A stretch of 64,000 bases of DNA. Origin: Ornithorhynchus anatinus (lineage: Eukaryota > Chordata > Mammalia > Monotremata > Ornithorhynchidae). The notes beneath the pieces were generated by a model that saw only the letters and a program-made list of their open reading frames with translations, had not been told where the DNA came from and did not search any database. Positions 21,388 through 33,949 of this stretch are shown here, one piece after another. The stretch is taken from contig NW_024396779.1 in the NCBI RefSeq assembly GCF_004115215.2, positions 248,001 through 312,000 on the forward strand, given 5' to 3'. Every line of letters begins with the position of its first letter. Positions within the stretch are counted from its first letter, which is position 1. The position numbers and the translations under genes are program-made.

Positions 21388-22612
21388 TTTTTTTAATGGC
21401 ATCTGTTAAGCACTTACTATGTGTCAGGCACTGAACTAAGTGCTAGATCATCGGGTTGGAAACAGTCCATGTCCCACATGGGATTCACAGTCATAATCCC
21501 CAATTAACTGATGAGGGAACTGAGGCACATAGAAGTGAAGTGACTTGCCCAAGGTCAAGCAGCAGACAAGTGGTGGAGTCAGGATTAGAACCCAGACCTT
21601 TTGGCTCCCAGGCCCATGCTCTCTCTACCAGACCACCCTGATTCTTTGTGGGCAGGGAATGTTTCTATACCAACTCTGTTATACTGTAATCTCCCAATTG
21701 CTTAGTTCAGTGCTCGGCACATAGTGAGTGCTCAATAAATACCATCGATTGACTGGTTGATTGCCAAATGAGGAGCCAAGCTGGCAGTTGCAAAAATCCA
21801 TCTAATAACCATAACAATGATGGCGTTTATTAAGCGCTTGCTATGTGCCAAGAACTGCTGTAAGTGCTGGGGTAGATTGGGGATATCTCTATCTGCTTGA
21901 TTCCCTCCCTCCATGGCTCCTCAGTCTTTCCAAACTCAAGTCCCAGTGGGGTGTGTGGTTCAGATGATCTAGGCTCTGCCTTTGAGTGAGAGGGCATAAG
22001 GTTGAGAAGTAGCATGGCCTAGTGGATAATAATAATTGTGACATGTATTAACTTTATTTACTATGTGCCAGGCACTTTACTGAGCACTGGAGAGGGCACA
22101 AGCAAATCAGGTTTGACACAATCCCTGTCCAATGTGAGGCTCACACTCTTAATTCTCATTTTACAGATGAGGTAACTGAGGCACAGAGAAGTGAAATAAC
22201 TTGCCCAAGGTCACACACACAGTGGACAAGTGGCAGAGCCAGCATGAGAACCCCTGACCTTTTGACTCCCAGCTTCTTGGTCAATCCACAATGCCATGCT
22301 GCTTCTCTAGATAGAGGATGGGCCTAGTAGTCAGAAGTAGTAGTTCTGGTAGTTCTGGTTTCTAATTCTTCCCTTGCCACTTGTCTGCTGTGTAACCTTG
22401 GGAATTCACTTCACTTCTCTGTGCCTCAGTTACCTCATATGTAAAATTGGGATTAAGACTGTAAACTCCATGTGGGACAGGGACTGTGTCTCATTGGATT
22501 AGCTTGTATCTACCCTAGGGCTTAGTACAGTGCCTGGCACATATTAAGCAATTAACATATACCACAAAAAAGAGTGTTGGCTCTTTGAGGGCAGGGACTG
22601 TGTTTGCCTACT
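21388..22612. mobile_element. Mon-1 and L2 cluster with a Mon-1-in-Mon-1 insertion
   Basis: A minus Mon-1 (21388-21643), a plus L2 end (21643-21762) and a minus Mon-1 scrap (21804-21878). Then a plus Mon-1 whose head (22002-22026) and body (22306-22580) are separated by a full minus Mon-1 (22027-22305). The short 21880-22000 interval is unrecognised. Confidence 0.75.
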
Positions 22613-23478
22613 TCATTCATTCAATTCATTCATTTAATCATATTTATTGAGCACTTACTGTGTGCAGAGCACTGTACTAAGCCCTTGGAAATTACAATTC
22701 AGCAATAGAGACAATCCCTTTCCACAACGGGCTTACAGTCTAAAAAGGGGGAGACAGATATCAGAACGAGTGAACAGGCATCAATATAAAGAAATAGAAT
22801 TATAGATATGTGCTATATACACTAGCGTTGTGGGGCTGGGGGTAGAGCAAAGGGAGTGAGTCGGGGAGACGTGGAGGGGAGGGGGAGGTGAGTAAAAGGG
22901 AGACTTAGTCTGGGAAGGTCTCTTGGAGGAGGTGAGCCTTCAGTAGGGCTTTGAAGGGAGGAAGTGTAATTGTTTGGCAGATTTGATGAGGGAGGGCATT
23001 CCAGGTCAGAGGTAGGACATGGGCCAGGGGTCTATGGTGGGACAGATGAGAACGAGGCACCATGAGGAGGTGAGCGGCAGAGGAGCGGAGTGTGCCGGCT
23101 GGGCTGTAGGAGGAGAAAAAGGAGGTGAGGTAGGAGGGGGCAAGGTGATGGAGAACTTTGAAGCCAATAGTGAGGAGTTTTTGCTTGATATGGAGGTTGA
23201 ATAGGCAACCACTGGAGATTTTTGAGGGGGGTGGTGACATGCCCAGAACGTTTCTGCAGAAAGATAATCCGGTCAGCAGAGTGAAGTGGGGAGAGGCAAG
23301 AGGGCGGGAGGTCAGCAAGGAGGCTGATGCAGTAATCCAGTCGAGATAGGATAAGTGACTGTACTAACGTGGTAGTGATTTGGATGGAGATGAAAGGGCG
23401 GATCTTGGTGATGTTGTACACCACCTAGTACAGTGCTCTGCTCACAGTAGGCACTCAATAAATACCACTGAACAATTG
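22612..23478. mobile_element. L2 LINE inserted in an older L2 end
   Basis: A minus-strand L2 (22612-23424) carries the 3' UTR and a broken ORF2 C-terminus (reversed HLAPSYLTSF and WNALPHQICQT pieces). The older plus-strand L2 end lies on both sides (22580-22612 and 23425-23478). Confidence 0.75.
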
Positions 23479-25126
23479 AAGAGGGAGCACATAGCCTCAA
23501 AGAAAAGGGGGCAGGTATGATTTGAGCTGAAGGAGGTCCTCAGGTGTCATTATTCTTATCATAATAATTATACCAATTATTGTTATTATCTTAAGCACTC
23601 ACTGGTTAAAGAGTTCGGGGTGGGAGGTAGAGAGTTTCCTAGTTGCTAGGTGAATTCACAAGGGAGGGCTAACATATCTCCTTTAATTCCAATTAGATTA
23701 AATCTGGCTCATCTAATGTGGAAATTCTCTGACTTTCTAAATATGCTAATATCTAAATACAAGATCTATCAATCTCTTATATTTATTGAGTGCTTACTGT
23801 GTGCAGAGCACTGTAGTAAACACTTGGGAGAGTACAATATAACAGAACTGGGAGACGTGGTCCCTGTCCAAAATGAGCTTACAGTCTAGATGGGGAGCTT
23901 TGGCAAAAATAACATCTCTGATCTTGACTCAAGAGGCAATCTCCAAACCAATCAAAAGTATTTACTGAGTGCTTACTGTGTGCAGAGCACTGTACTGAAC
24001 GTTTGGGAGAGTACACTCTAACAATGTATCAGGCACATTCCCTGCCCACAATGGGTTTACAGTCTCCAGGGAAAGAAAGACTTTAATATAAATAAACAAA
24101 TCAATAACAGATATATACATTTGTGCTGGGGGAATGGGTGATGAATAAAGGGAGCAAGTCAAGGTGATGCAGAAGGGAGTTGAAGAAAAGGAAAAGAGGG
24201 CTCAGTCAGGGAAGGCCTCTTGGAGGAGATGTGCCTTCAATAAGGCTTTGAACAGAAGGGAGAGTATTTGTCTGTTGGATATGAGGAGGGAGGGTGATCC
24301 AGGCCAGAGACAGGCTATTGGTGAGAGATCAGTGGAAAGATAGATGCGATCAAGGTACAGTAAAAAGGCTAGCGTTAGAGTGCTTACTGTGTGCAGAGCA
24401 TTGTACTAAGTGATTTGGGGAGTACAAAATTCTAAGCTCACTGTGGGCAGGGAATGTGTCTGTTATAGTGCTGTGTTGTGCTCTTCCAAGCTCTTCGCAC
24501 AGTGCTCTGCACATAATAAATGCTCAATAATTACCATTGATTGGTCGATCAATTAATTACAATATATCAGAGTTGATATATCCCTTAGTTCAGTGCTCTG
24601 CTCACAGTAAACACTCCTCTAGACTCTAAGCTGATTGTGAGCTGGGAATGTGTCTGCTTATTGTTGTATTATACTCTCCCAAGCGCTTAGTACAGTGTAC
24701 CGCACATAGTAAATGCTTAGTAAGTGTGGTTGAATGAGGGGGAGAGTATAATCAAGTCCTTTGGGCAGGTTCTCAGTCCTGAAATCTCGGGAGCAAAGCT
24801 CCTTCATTCAGTCGATCATATTTATTGAGTGCTTATTGTGTGCAAAGCATTGTACAGTACAACAACAGACACATTCCCTGCCCACAACGAGCTTACAGAC
24901 TAGAAGGGGAGACAGACATTAATATACAGGAATAAATAAATAACAGATATGTACATTTGTGCTGTGGGGATGGGAGTGCGGATGAATGAAGGGAGCAAGT
25001 CAGGGCGACGCAGAAGGGAGTGGGAGAAGAGGAGAGGAAGGCTTAGACAGGGAAGGCTTCTTGGAGGAGATGTGCCTTCAATGAGGCTTTGAAGTGGGGG
25101 AGAACAATTAACTGTCTAATAGGAGG
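23478..25126. mobile_element. Series of L2 3' ends
   Basis: Minus-strand L2 copies are at 23767-23900, 23946-24378 and 24800-25126. Short plus-strand L2 tails are at about 24430-24560 and 24615-24740. The 23500-23765 interval is not recognised. All frames are broken. Confidence 0.7.
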
Positions 25127-25130
25127 AATT

Positions 25131-26130
25131 ATTACTACTGCTAATAATAATAATAGTATTTGCTAAGGGCTTACTATGTGCCAGGCACTGTACCAAATCC
25201 TGGGGTGGACACAAGTTAATCAGGATAGGAGGATGAGAAGCCTAGTGGATAGAGCACAGACCTGGGAGTCAGAGGACCTGAGTTCTAAAGCTGACTCTGC
25301 CACTTGACTGCTGTGTGACCTTGGGCGAGTCACTTCTCTGAACTTCAGTTACCTCATCTGTAACATGTGGGACATGGACTGTATCTTCTACCTACCTCAA
25401 CGCTTAGTACAGTGCCTGGTGCATAGTAAATGCTTAACAAATCTTAATTTTAAAAACCCCAAAGATATTCCCTCACCAGAAATTATCTGTCTAATCCAAA
25501 GGGCGGTAGTCAAAAAGTACAACCAAACTCAGGAATTCAGTGGAATAGGGACAAGGAGCTTTATTATGACATAAAATCATGACAGACCTAGCCTCCCTCT
25601 ACACTACAAGCTTGATGTGGGCAGGGAGCATGTCTATCAACTCAATACCATAAAAAACCCCAAACCCCAACACCCTCCCCCCACCCACCAAAGAAAACTC
25701 TCTTTTATTATACTCTCCCAAGTGCTTAATTCAGTGCTTGGCACACAGTAAGTGCTCAAAAAATACCATTGATGATGAGGATAACCAGCAATCTGGAATT
25801 CTGGATCTTGGGCTAGCCAGTGTATCTAGCTGCCTAATTAACTGGAAAGCAGCATGGCGCAGTGGCTAGAGCATGGACCTTGGAGTCAGAAGGTCATGGG
25901 TTCTAATGCCGGCTCTGCCGCTTTTCTGCTGTGTGGCCTTGGGCAAGTCACATCATTTGCCTGTGCCTCAGTTACCTCATCTGTAAAATGGGGATTAAGA
26001 CTATGAGCCCTAGGCGGGAGAGGGACTGCGCCCAACCCGATTTGCTTGTATCTACCCCAGCGTTTAGTACGTGCCTGACACATAGTAAGCACTTAACAAA
26101 TATTATAATTATTAATTATTAACTAAGGAA
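25131..26130. mobile_element. Mon-1 and L2 copies around a short unique stretch
   Basis: Minus Mon-1 scrap (25131-25224), plus Mon-1 (25232-25447), unique 25447-25586, plus L2 end (25586-25775, with a C/A-rich expansion at 25650-25690) and a plus Mon-1 (25849-26130). Confidence 0.7.
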
Positions 26131-26324
26131 GGAGGAGATAGAGTTAGAGAAGGTACAGAGGAGAGTAATTTATAAGATTAAAGGAATGAGAGGAGGCATC
26201 CCTATGGGGATTGACTGACAAGGATAAGACTTTTCAGCCTGGAAAGAGGAAGTCTGAGTTGCGATGTGATTGAAGTTGATGGAATCACAAGGGAAGGGCA
26301 GAACCACAAGGAATTGATGTTCAT

Positions 26325-27407
26325 GAATAATAATAATGATGGCATTTGTTAAGCGCTTACTAGGTGCCAAGCACTGTTCTAAGCACTGTGGTAGATATAA
26401 GGTAATCAGGTTGTCCCACGTGGGGCTCACAGTCTTAATCCCCCTTTCTACAGATGAGGTAAGTGAGGCGCAAAGAAGTTAAGTGACTTACCAGTCCCAC
26501 AACACAGCAGATAAGAAGCATAGCCTAGGGGATAGAGCATGGGCCTGGGAGTCAGAAGGACCTGAGTTCTATTCCTGCCTCTGCCAATTGCTTGCTGTGT
26601 GACCTTGGACAAGTCACTTAACTTCTCTGTGCCACAGTTTCCTCAACTTTATAATGGGGAATAAATACCCAATTTCCCTCCTATTTAGATTGTGAGCCCC
26701 ATGTGGGATGGAGACTGTGTCCAAAATAATTAACTTGTCTGTACCCCAGTGTTTAGAACAGTGTTTGACACATTGTAAGTGCTTAACAAATACCATAAAA
26801 AAAATAAGGAGCATGGCCTGGTGGAAAGGAAACAGTTCTGGGAGTCAGGAGACTTGAGTTCAAATCCTAGCTCTGCCACTTGCCGGTTGTGTGACCTTGG
26901 GAAAGTCACTTAACTTCTCTGTACCTCAGTTTCCTCATCTGTAAAAATAGGGATTCAGGGGATCTGTTTTCCCTCTCCCTTAGACATGAGCCTCTTGTGG
27001 GCTAGAGACTGTGTCTGATCTGATTGTACTGTAGCCACACCAGCATTTATTTATTATTACAAAGCCAGAATGTGTATTGGTTATTACAAACTCAATGAAG
27101 TTTCTAGATGGTTTGTTCAAAACAAACAAAATGAAAAAAAATGGATAAGCAGCATGGCTTAGTGGAAAGAGTCCGGGTCTGAGAGTCAGAGGACCTGGGT
27201 TCTCATTCCAGCTCTGCGATTAGCTTGCTGTGTGATCTTGGGCAAGTCACTTCACTTCTCTGTGCCTCAGTTCTCCTGTTCTCCCTCCTAGACTGTGAGC
27301 TCCATGCAGGTCAGGGACTGTGTCCAACTCAGTTAACCTGTAACTATCCTAGCTCTTAGAACGGTGTTTGACACAGTAAGCGCTTAACAAATACCATTAA
27401 AAAAGCC
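26325..27407. mobile_element. Four Mon-1 SINEs in series
   Basis: Minus 26325-26512 without its head, then plus copies at 26511-26810, 26808-27045 and 27146-27407. The plus copies end in A-rich rather than ATT-rich tails. Confidence 0.75.
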
Positions 27408-27565
27408 CCCCTCCCTCCCCCAAAACCATAAAAACGTTTTTCAAAGAGAAAATTCTAGTCACATAAGAAGGTCTGCCAGTTGAAAATAGCTTCTGGAACA
27501 GATTCTTTCTGGTGAGAGGAGGGTGGGCTAGATGACCTCTCTACCATTAAAATTTTAGGGTCTTA

Positions 27566-28545
27566 TTACTATATTGATAAGGGTATTTATTAAATGGTTA
27601 TGAGCCAAGCACTGTGCTGAATGTGGCGGTATCGGCTCATCTTCCTGCAGAAACGATCTGGGCATGTCACTCCCCTTCTTAAACAACTCCAGTGGTTGCC
27701 AATCAACCTCCGCTCCAAACAAAAACTCCTCACTCTAGGCTTCAAGGCTCTACATCACCTTGCCCCTTCCTACCTCTCCTCCCTTCTCTCTTTCTACCGC
27801 CCACCCCGCACGCTCCGCTCTTCTGCTGCCCACCTCCTCACCATCCCTCGGTCTCACCTATCCCACCGTCGACCCCTGGGCGATGTCCTCTGCGGTCCTG
27901 GAACGCTCTCCCTCCTCACCTCCGCCAAACTGATTCTCTTCCCCTCTTCAAAACCCTACTTAAAACTGACCTCCTCCAAGAGGCGTTCCCAGACTGAGCT
28001 CCTCTTCTCCTTCTACTCCCTCTACCACCCCCCTTCACCTCTCCGCAGCTAAACCCTCTTTTCCCCTTTTCCCTCTGCTCCTCCCCCTCTCCCTTCCCAT
28101 CCCCTCAGCACTGTACTCGTCTACTCAACTGTATATATTTTCATTACCCTATTTATTTTGTTAATGAAATGTACATCGCTTTGATTCTATTTAGTTGCCA
28201 TTGTTTTTACGAGATGTTCTTCCCCTTGACTCTATTTATTGCCATTGTTCTTGTCTGTCCTTCTCCCCTGATTAGACTGTGAGCCCGTCAAACGGCAGGG
28301 ACTGTCTCTATCTGTTGTCGACTTGTTCATTCCAAGCGCTTAGTACAGTGCTCTGCACATAGTAAGCGCTCAATAAATAGTATTGAATGAATGAATGAAT
28401 GAATATAAGAGGAGCAGATCAGAGACAGCCGCTGCTCCACATGGAATTCACAGTCCATGGCGTGAGAAAGACAGGTATTTTATCCCCACTTTACAGGTGA
28501 GGCACAGATAAAGTGACTCTTCCAAGTTCACACAGCTGGCAAGTG
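27566..28545. mobile_element. L2 LINE inserted in an old Mon-1
   Basis: A plus-strand L2 (27622-28408) holds the ORF2 C-terminus ([20 protein letters not shown] onward) and a complete 3' UTR ending AATAGTATTGAATGAATGAA. An old minus-strand Mon-1 flanks it (27566-27621 and 28408-28545). The sequence is close to the intact L2 at 42906-44538, so it is fairly young, but it is 5'-truncated to about 790 bp. Confidence 0.8.
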
Positions 28546-29358
28546 GTTTTCCTGGGAGAGATCTTCAGGGCTCAGCATTATCTCCAAGCACTATGCTAAG
28601 CACTGAGGTAGATGCACAGCACTCACAGTCTTAGACATGGGGGAAAAGGGTATTTTATCCCCATTTTACAGATGAGGGAACTGAGGCACAGAGAAGTGAA
28701 GTGACTTGCCCAAGTTCACACACAGCTGACAAGTGGTGTGTGTCTACCAACTCTACCAAATCCTTAGTACACTGCTTTACTCACAGTAAACTCTTCAGAA
28801 ATATAATTGATTGATCTCTTGTGAGAGACTTGTAGGGCCCGAGATTATCTTCAAGCACTGTGCTAAACACTGAGGAACACTGCTAATTCCACCCCTCCCA
28901 CCAGTCAGCCACACCCTCGCCATTCCCTCAACCTCACCCCTGCCCATTGGACCTCAGACCTCTTACCTGTCGGCTTTCTCTTCTCCCTTCCAGTTTCCTA
29001 CTCTGAACGTGGCTTCCGTCCTGGAGATTCACAGAGTAGTGGAGTCTGATTTGGAAAGTGATAGGGAGAGACCTGTATTTCAGATGCTCCAGCCACGCCT
29101 TGAATGGCTCTAGGGAAAGAGAAGGCTGATATAGCCATCCCATGGTGCTGATAGTGGGTTGGAAGTCAACCTTGCAGTGATATGAGGTGTCTCTGGGGTC
29201 CTGGCTCCTCATTCATAACCTTATTCCCCAGTCACTAGGAGATCCTATATCACAAGATCATGAAGAAAGCATTTGTGGTAGAACTGAAATCTCAAAGATG
29301 GTTTATTATACAGCCAGAGGGAGGGGAGGTCTCATGTTAGATGTTAGGACCCGAGTTT
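28545..29358. other. Mon-1/L2 scraps, then unique sequence
   Basis: A minus Mon-1 part (28590-28735) and a short plus L2 tail (28735-28812) come first. The 28876-29358 interval shows no repeat, gene or RNA that I recognise. Confidence 0.55.
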
Positions 29359-30570
29359 TTTTCTTTTAAATTGTATTCATTAAACGCTTAGTGTGTGTCA
29401 AGCACTGTTTGAAGCGCTGGAGTAGATTCAGATTATTCAGCCCTGTCCTACATGGGGCTCAATCAAGTAGGAGGGAGAACAGGCATTGAATCCCCATTTT
29501 GTAGTTGATGAAACAGGCAGAATGAAGTGAAGCGACTTGCCCGAGGTCACACAGCAGGCAAATGGTGGAGTGTTATTAGAACTCAGGTCTTCTGGCTCCC
29601 AAGCCTCTGCTCTTTCCAAGATGCCTCCTGTTTCTCTCTGGGTATCTGCCTTAGACATTGAGTGGTTTGCCCAGTACCCTCACCCTCTCTCTTCTCTGCC
29701 TGTCAGGTTCCCACTGAGGCAGTGGGTGCAACGAATCAGTAGGCAGTCAGAGGTGAAGCACATATGAGAAGCAGCATTGTCTAGTGAATAGACCACGGGC
29801 CTGAGAATCAGGAGGATCTGGGTTCTAATTCCGGCTCAGCCACTTGTCTGCTAGGTGACTTTGGGCTAGTTGCTTCACTTTTCTGGCCTCAGTTACCTCA
29901 ACCATAAAAGGGGGATTAAAACTGTGAGCCCCATGTGAGACAGGGACCATGTCCAACCTGAGCTTAGAACAGTGCTTGACACATAGTAAGCGTTTAACAA
30001 ATGCCATCATTATTATTATTAACAAATATCATCATTTTTTATTACCCCAAGTATGAGCCAATGTTTGTTCCATGCAGAACCCACTGACTTTAGACTGTAA
30101 ACTCGTTATGGTCCGGGAACGTGCCAGCGAATTAGGGAAGCAGCATGGCATAGTGGAAAGAGCACGGGCTTGGGAGTCAGAGGTTGTGGGTTCTAATCCT
30201 GATCTACCACTGATCAGTTGTGTGACCTTGGGCAAGTCACTTGACTCCTCTGTGCCTCAGTGACCTCATCTGTAAAATGGGGATTAAGACTGTGAGCCCC
30301 TCATGGAACAACCTGATTACCTTGTATCTATCTACCCCAGTGCTTAGAACAGTGCTTGGCACATAGTAAGCCCTTAACAAATGCCATCATTATTATTACT
30401 GTTTAACAAATATCATCATTATTTATTACCCCCAAGTACGAGCCAATGTTTGTTACAAGCAGAACACACTGATTTTAGACTGTAATCTCGTGATGGGCCG
30501 GGAACGTGCCGGTGAATTCTGTTGAATTGTACTCTCCCCAGAGCTTAGTACAGTGTTTGGCACATTTTTG
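29358..30570. mobile_element. Mon-1 SINEs with a duplicated L2-derived flank
   Basis: A minus Mon-1 (29358-29630) is followed by unique 29630-29767. Two plus Mon-1 copies of different subtype follow (29767-30020 and 30133-30400). Each is followed by the same segment of about 120 bp (30005-30128 and 30394-30516, roughly 90% alike by eye), part of an L2 end that runs on to 30570. Confidence 0.7.
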
Positions 30571-30574
30571 GCCT

Positions 30575-30830
30575 AAGTGACTGCAACATATTGCTGATGG
30601 ATGCTATGCTCTTACATTGTATCCCAGCAGGCGGTTGCCTTGGTAGCCACTGGGATCTTCCCCATCCTCGTTAGCCAGCTAATTTGCCAGAATTGTCCCA
30701 GACCTGATTATCTCCTGGAGCACTCTCCAACTCTTCAGAGCCAAAACTGGAACTTCAATCTCCTGATTCCCAGAGCATTACTCCTTCCTTTAGACCAACC
30801 GAAATACAATCATCTTCCTGTTACAGTCAT
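30575..30830. other. Unique sequence
   Basis: No recognised repeat is present. A 108-codon plus frame starts here (30601) but runs into a SINE, so I do not treat it as a gene. Confidence 0.5.
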
Positions 30831-32010
30831 CATCAAAAGGTATTTATTGACTGCTTTTTTATGGCATTTGTTAAGAGCTTACTATGTGCCAGGCACTGTT
30901 CTAAGCATTGGGGTAGATACAAAGTAATCAAGTTGGACACAGTCCATGTCCCACCTGGAGCTCGCAGTCTCGATCCCCATTTTACAGATGAGGCACAGAG
31001 AACTGAAGTGACTTGCCCAAGGTCATCCAGTGACAGTGGTGGAGACAGGATTAGAACCCAGGTCCATGCTCTATCCACTACACCACACTGTGCGGGGCAG
31101 TGTACTAAGCACTTCAAAGAGTACATCCAGAAGAGTTGATAGACAAGTTCCCTGCTCACAACAAGGTTACAGTCTGGAAGGGGGACAGACATTCATCAAT
31201 CAATCAATCAATCAAGCAATAGTATTTATTGAGTGCTTACTGTGTGCAGAGCACTGTACTAAGTTCTTGGGAGACTCCAACACAGCAGAGTTGGTAGACA
31301 TATTCCCTGTCTACTACGAGCTTACACTGGGGGGTGGGGGAGGGAGGCAGATATTAATATAAGTAAATAATTTATAATGTATAATCTATAGATATGCACT
31401 TAAGTACTGTGGGGTTTAGGGTGGGGCAAATATCAAATGTCCAATGGTCACAGATCCAAGTATATAGATGATGCAGAAGGGAGATGGAGCTGGGGAAACA
31501 AGACTTAAGTGGGGAAATAATAGTATACAATAATATATAATATATTATTATAGTAATAATTATCTCTAGGAAATCAATGATTCCATTCTTTCTAGGTTCT
31601 CCAAGCACTTCCACATCCATGGTCTAATATCTTCTATCCCTGACTGTTAGGTGTTAGTGGTTGGACTTTGTTCTCTCCCTTTCACAGAAGGAGAAGCTGA
31701 GGTCGGTCCCATGGCTAAGCAAAATATCCATAGTGAGAAGCAAGAAGCAGCATGGCCTAACGGAAAGAGCATCAACCTGGAAGTCAGAGGACCAGAGTTC
31801 TAATCTGTCTCTACCACTTGTCTGCTGTGTGACCTTGGGCAAGTCATTTCACTTCTTTGTGCCTCAGTTCTCTCATCTGCAAAATGGGGCTCCAATATTT
31901 GTTCTTCCTCCTACTTGGACCGTGAGTCCCATGTGGGGCCTGATTATCATGCATCTCCCTCAGTACTTGGAACGTAGTAAATGCTTAATAAATATCACTG
32001 CTATTACCCA
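30830..32010. mobile_element. L2 and Mon-1 cluster
   Basis: A minus L2 end (30830-31195) is split by a minus Mon-1 (30853-31090). Another minus L2 (31193 to about 31440) follows, then an AT-rich unique part (31440-31740) and a plus Mon-1 (31744-32008). Confidence 0.7.
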
Positions 32011-32380
32011 CTCTTATCAAAGAATTGCACATTCAATGAGGCCACAAAATAATACCAACATGAAAAACCTCATTTCCTAGAAATCTAAATGGAAGCACTC
32101 ATGTTAAATAGTGAGCATTTTAATAAGTCCCTGGGAGGATAATTAAAGGGAAGGAGTTGACTTTCACAAAGTTTCAAGTAAGTTGCACATTGGAGAGGAG
32201 CAGAAGTCAGAAGAATTAATTGCTCCAAGGACTGCTCCAGTGAAAATCTCTCAGGAGTTGGAGAGAGAGGGGGATTACAACATCGCAGCTTTCTTAGTTT
32301 TGAAATCAGTGACAATTGTGAAAGGAAATTTCAGAGACAAAGTCAGTCACATGGATGGCAAACGTTGGCTCTGTATATCA
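32010..32380. other. Unique sequence
   Basis: About 370 bases without recognised repeats. Frames of 76 codons on both strands overlap and show no family resemblance. Confidence 0.5.
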
Positions 32381-33748
32381 ATCACTCATATTTATGGAAC
32401 ATTTACTGTGTGAAGATCACGGTAGTAAGGACGTTGGAGAGTACAGCGTGGCTTAGTGGAAAGAGCCCGGCCTTAGGAGTCAGAGGTCATGGATTCTAAT
32501 TCTGGTTCGGCTACTTGTCAGCTGTGTGACTTTGGGCAAGTCACTTCACTTCCATGTGCCTCAGTTGCCTCATCTGTAAAATGGGGATTAAGACTGTGAT
32601 CCCCACATGGGACAACCTGATTACCTCGTATCTACCCCACTGCTTAGAACAATGTTTGACACATAGTAAGCACTTAAGAAATACCATTGCTATTATTATT
32701 ATTATTATTATTATTACTATTGTTACAATAGAATAGAGTTGGTAGACAAGTTCCCTGCCCACAATGAGCTTACAGTCTAGAGGGGGAGACAGAGCCTAAA
32801 GGGGAGAAAGAATACCTTTTAACTACTTTGATACTCAACCCACCTCCAGCCCCACAGTATTTATGTCCATATCCTTATAATCTGCCATTCCCCCTCTCTG
32901 TAAGGAATGTCTGGCTTCCCTTTTAGACTTAAAGTTCCTCGTGGGCAGAGGAGATGTCTCCCCAGTCTACTGTATTGTCCCAAGCACTTATTACAGTGTT
33001 CTGCTCAAGCAAAGCCTCAGTGGGAAGCAGCATGGTCTAGTGGATAAAACAATATTGGAAGCCAGAGGGCCTGGGTTCTAATCCCAGCTCTGCCACCTGC
33101 CAGCTTTGTGACCTTGGATGAGATGCTTAACTTTTTGAATCTCAGTTTATTCAACTGTAAATAGGGATTAAATCCTACTCTATCCTAGAGAGACTGTGAA
33201 CTCCATGTGGGACAGGGACTATGTCCAACCTGATAACCTGATCTACCCCAGTGCTTAGACAATGTTTGGCACTTAACAAATACGATAATAATCATAATAT
33301 TAATAATTAAGTAGCCCAAGAGAAGAAAATAAAAAGTGGCATGGCGCATGGAAGGACCTGGGTTCTAGTTCCGGCTCTGCCATTTGTCTGCTGGGTGACC
33401 CTGGGGAAGTCACTTTACTTCTCTGTGCCTCAGTCACCTCATCTGTCAAAATGGGGATTAAGACTGAGAGCCCCACATAGGTCATGGACTGTGTCCAACC
33501 TGATTAGCTTGTATGTATCCCAGTGCTTAGTACAGTGCCTGGCGCAATACGTGCTAAACAAACACCATTAAGAAATACATCAATAAATAAATAAATTAAA
33601 TTCCATAACTTCGTTCAGCTGCTCATTCCATTAAGTATCCTCCCTGCCAATGAATGTGTCTATTATACTTTTGTACTGTCCTCCCCCAAGTGCTTAGTGT
33701 AGTGTTCTGAACACAGTAAGCACTCAATAAATACAATTTCCTGATTGT
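32381..33748. mobile_element. L2 split by a young Mon-1, then further copies
   Basis: A minus L2 end (32381-32445 and 32723-32800) encloses a plus Mon-1 (32444-32722). Next come a plus L2 end (32830-33020), plus Mon-1 copies at 33021-33310 and 33332-33600, and a plus L2 end (33610-33748). Confidence 0.75.
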
Positions 33749-33949
33749 CTACATTTAATCCCTCATGCTGCAGCTGGAATTAAAGAGAAACAGCAAGCTC
33801 AACTCTCCCCACGTTGGGAACTGAGAGAGGAAACAGTGGTGGGATCAAGGTGCCTTGAGAGACCCCCCTGCCCCAGATGGTTGTTAATTGGGAATGATGA
33901 TGAATCTTTGACAAACCACATTCTCTTGATGAATGCTGAGCGAAAATGA

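Noticed and set aside
22905-23424. Proline/serine-rich minus frames of 130-137 codons
   Set aside because: They are pieces of a decayed L2 ORF2 in two frames.
27621-28052. 143-codon plus frame that could look like a host gene
   Set aside because: It is the C-terminal end of L2 ORF2, as shown by shared residues with the copies at 38612 and 42906.
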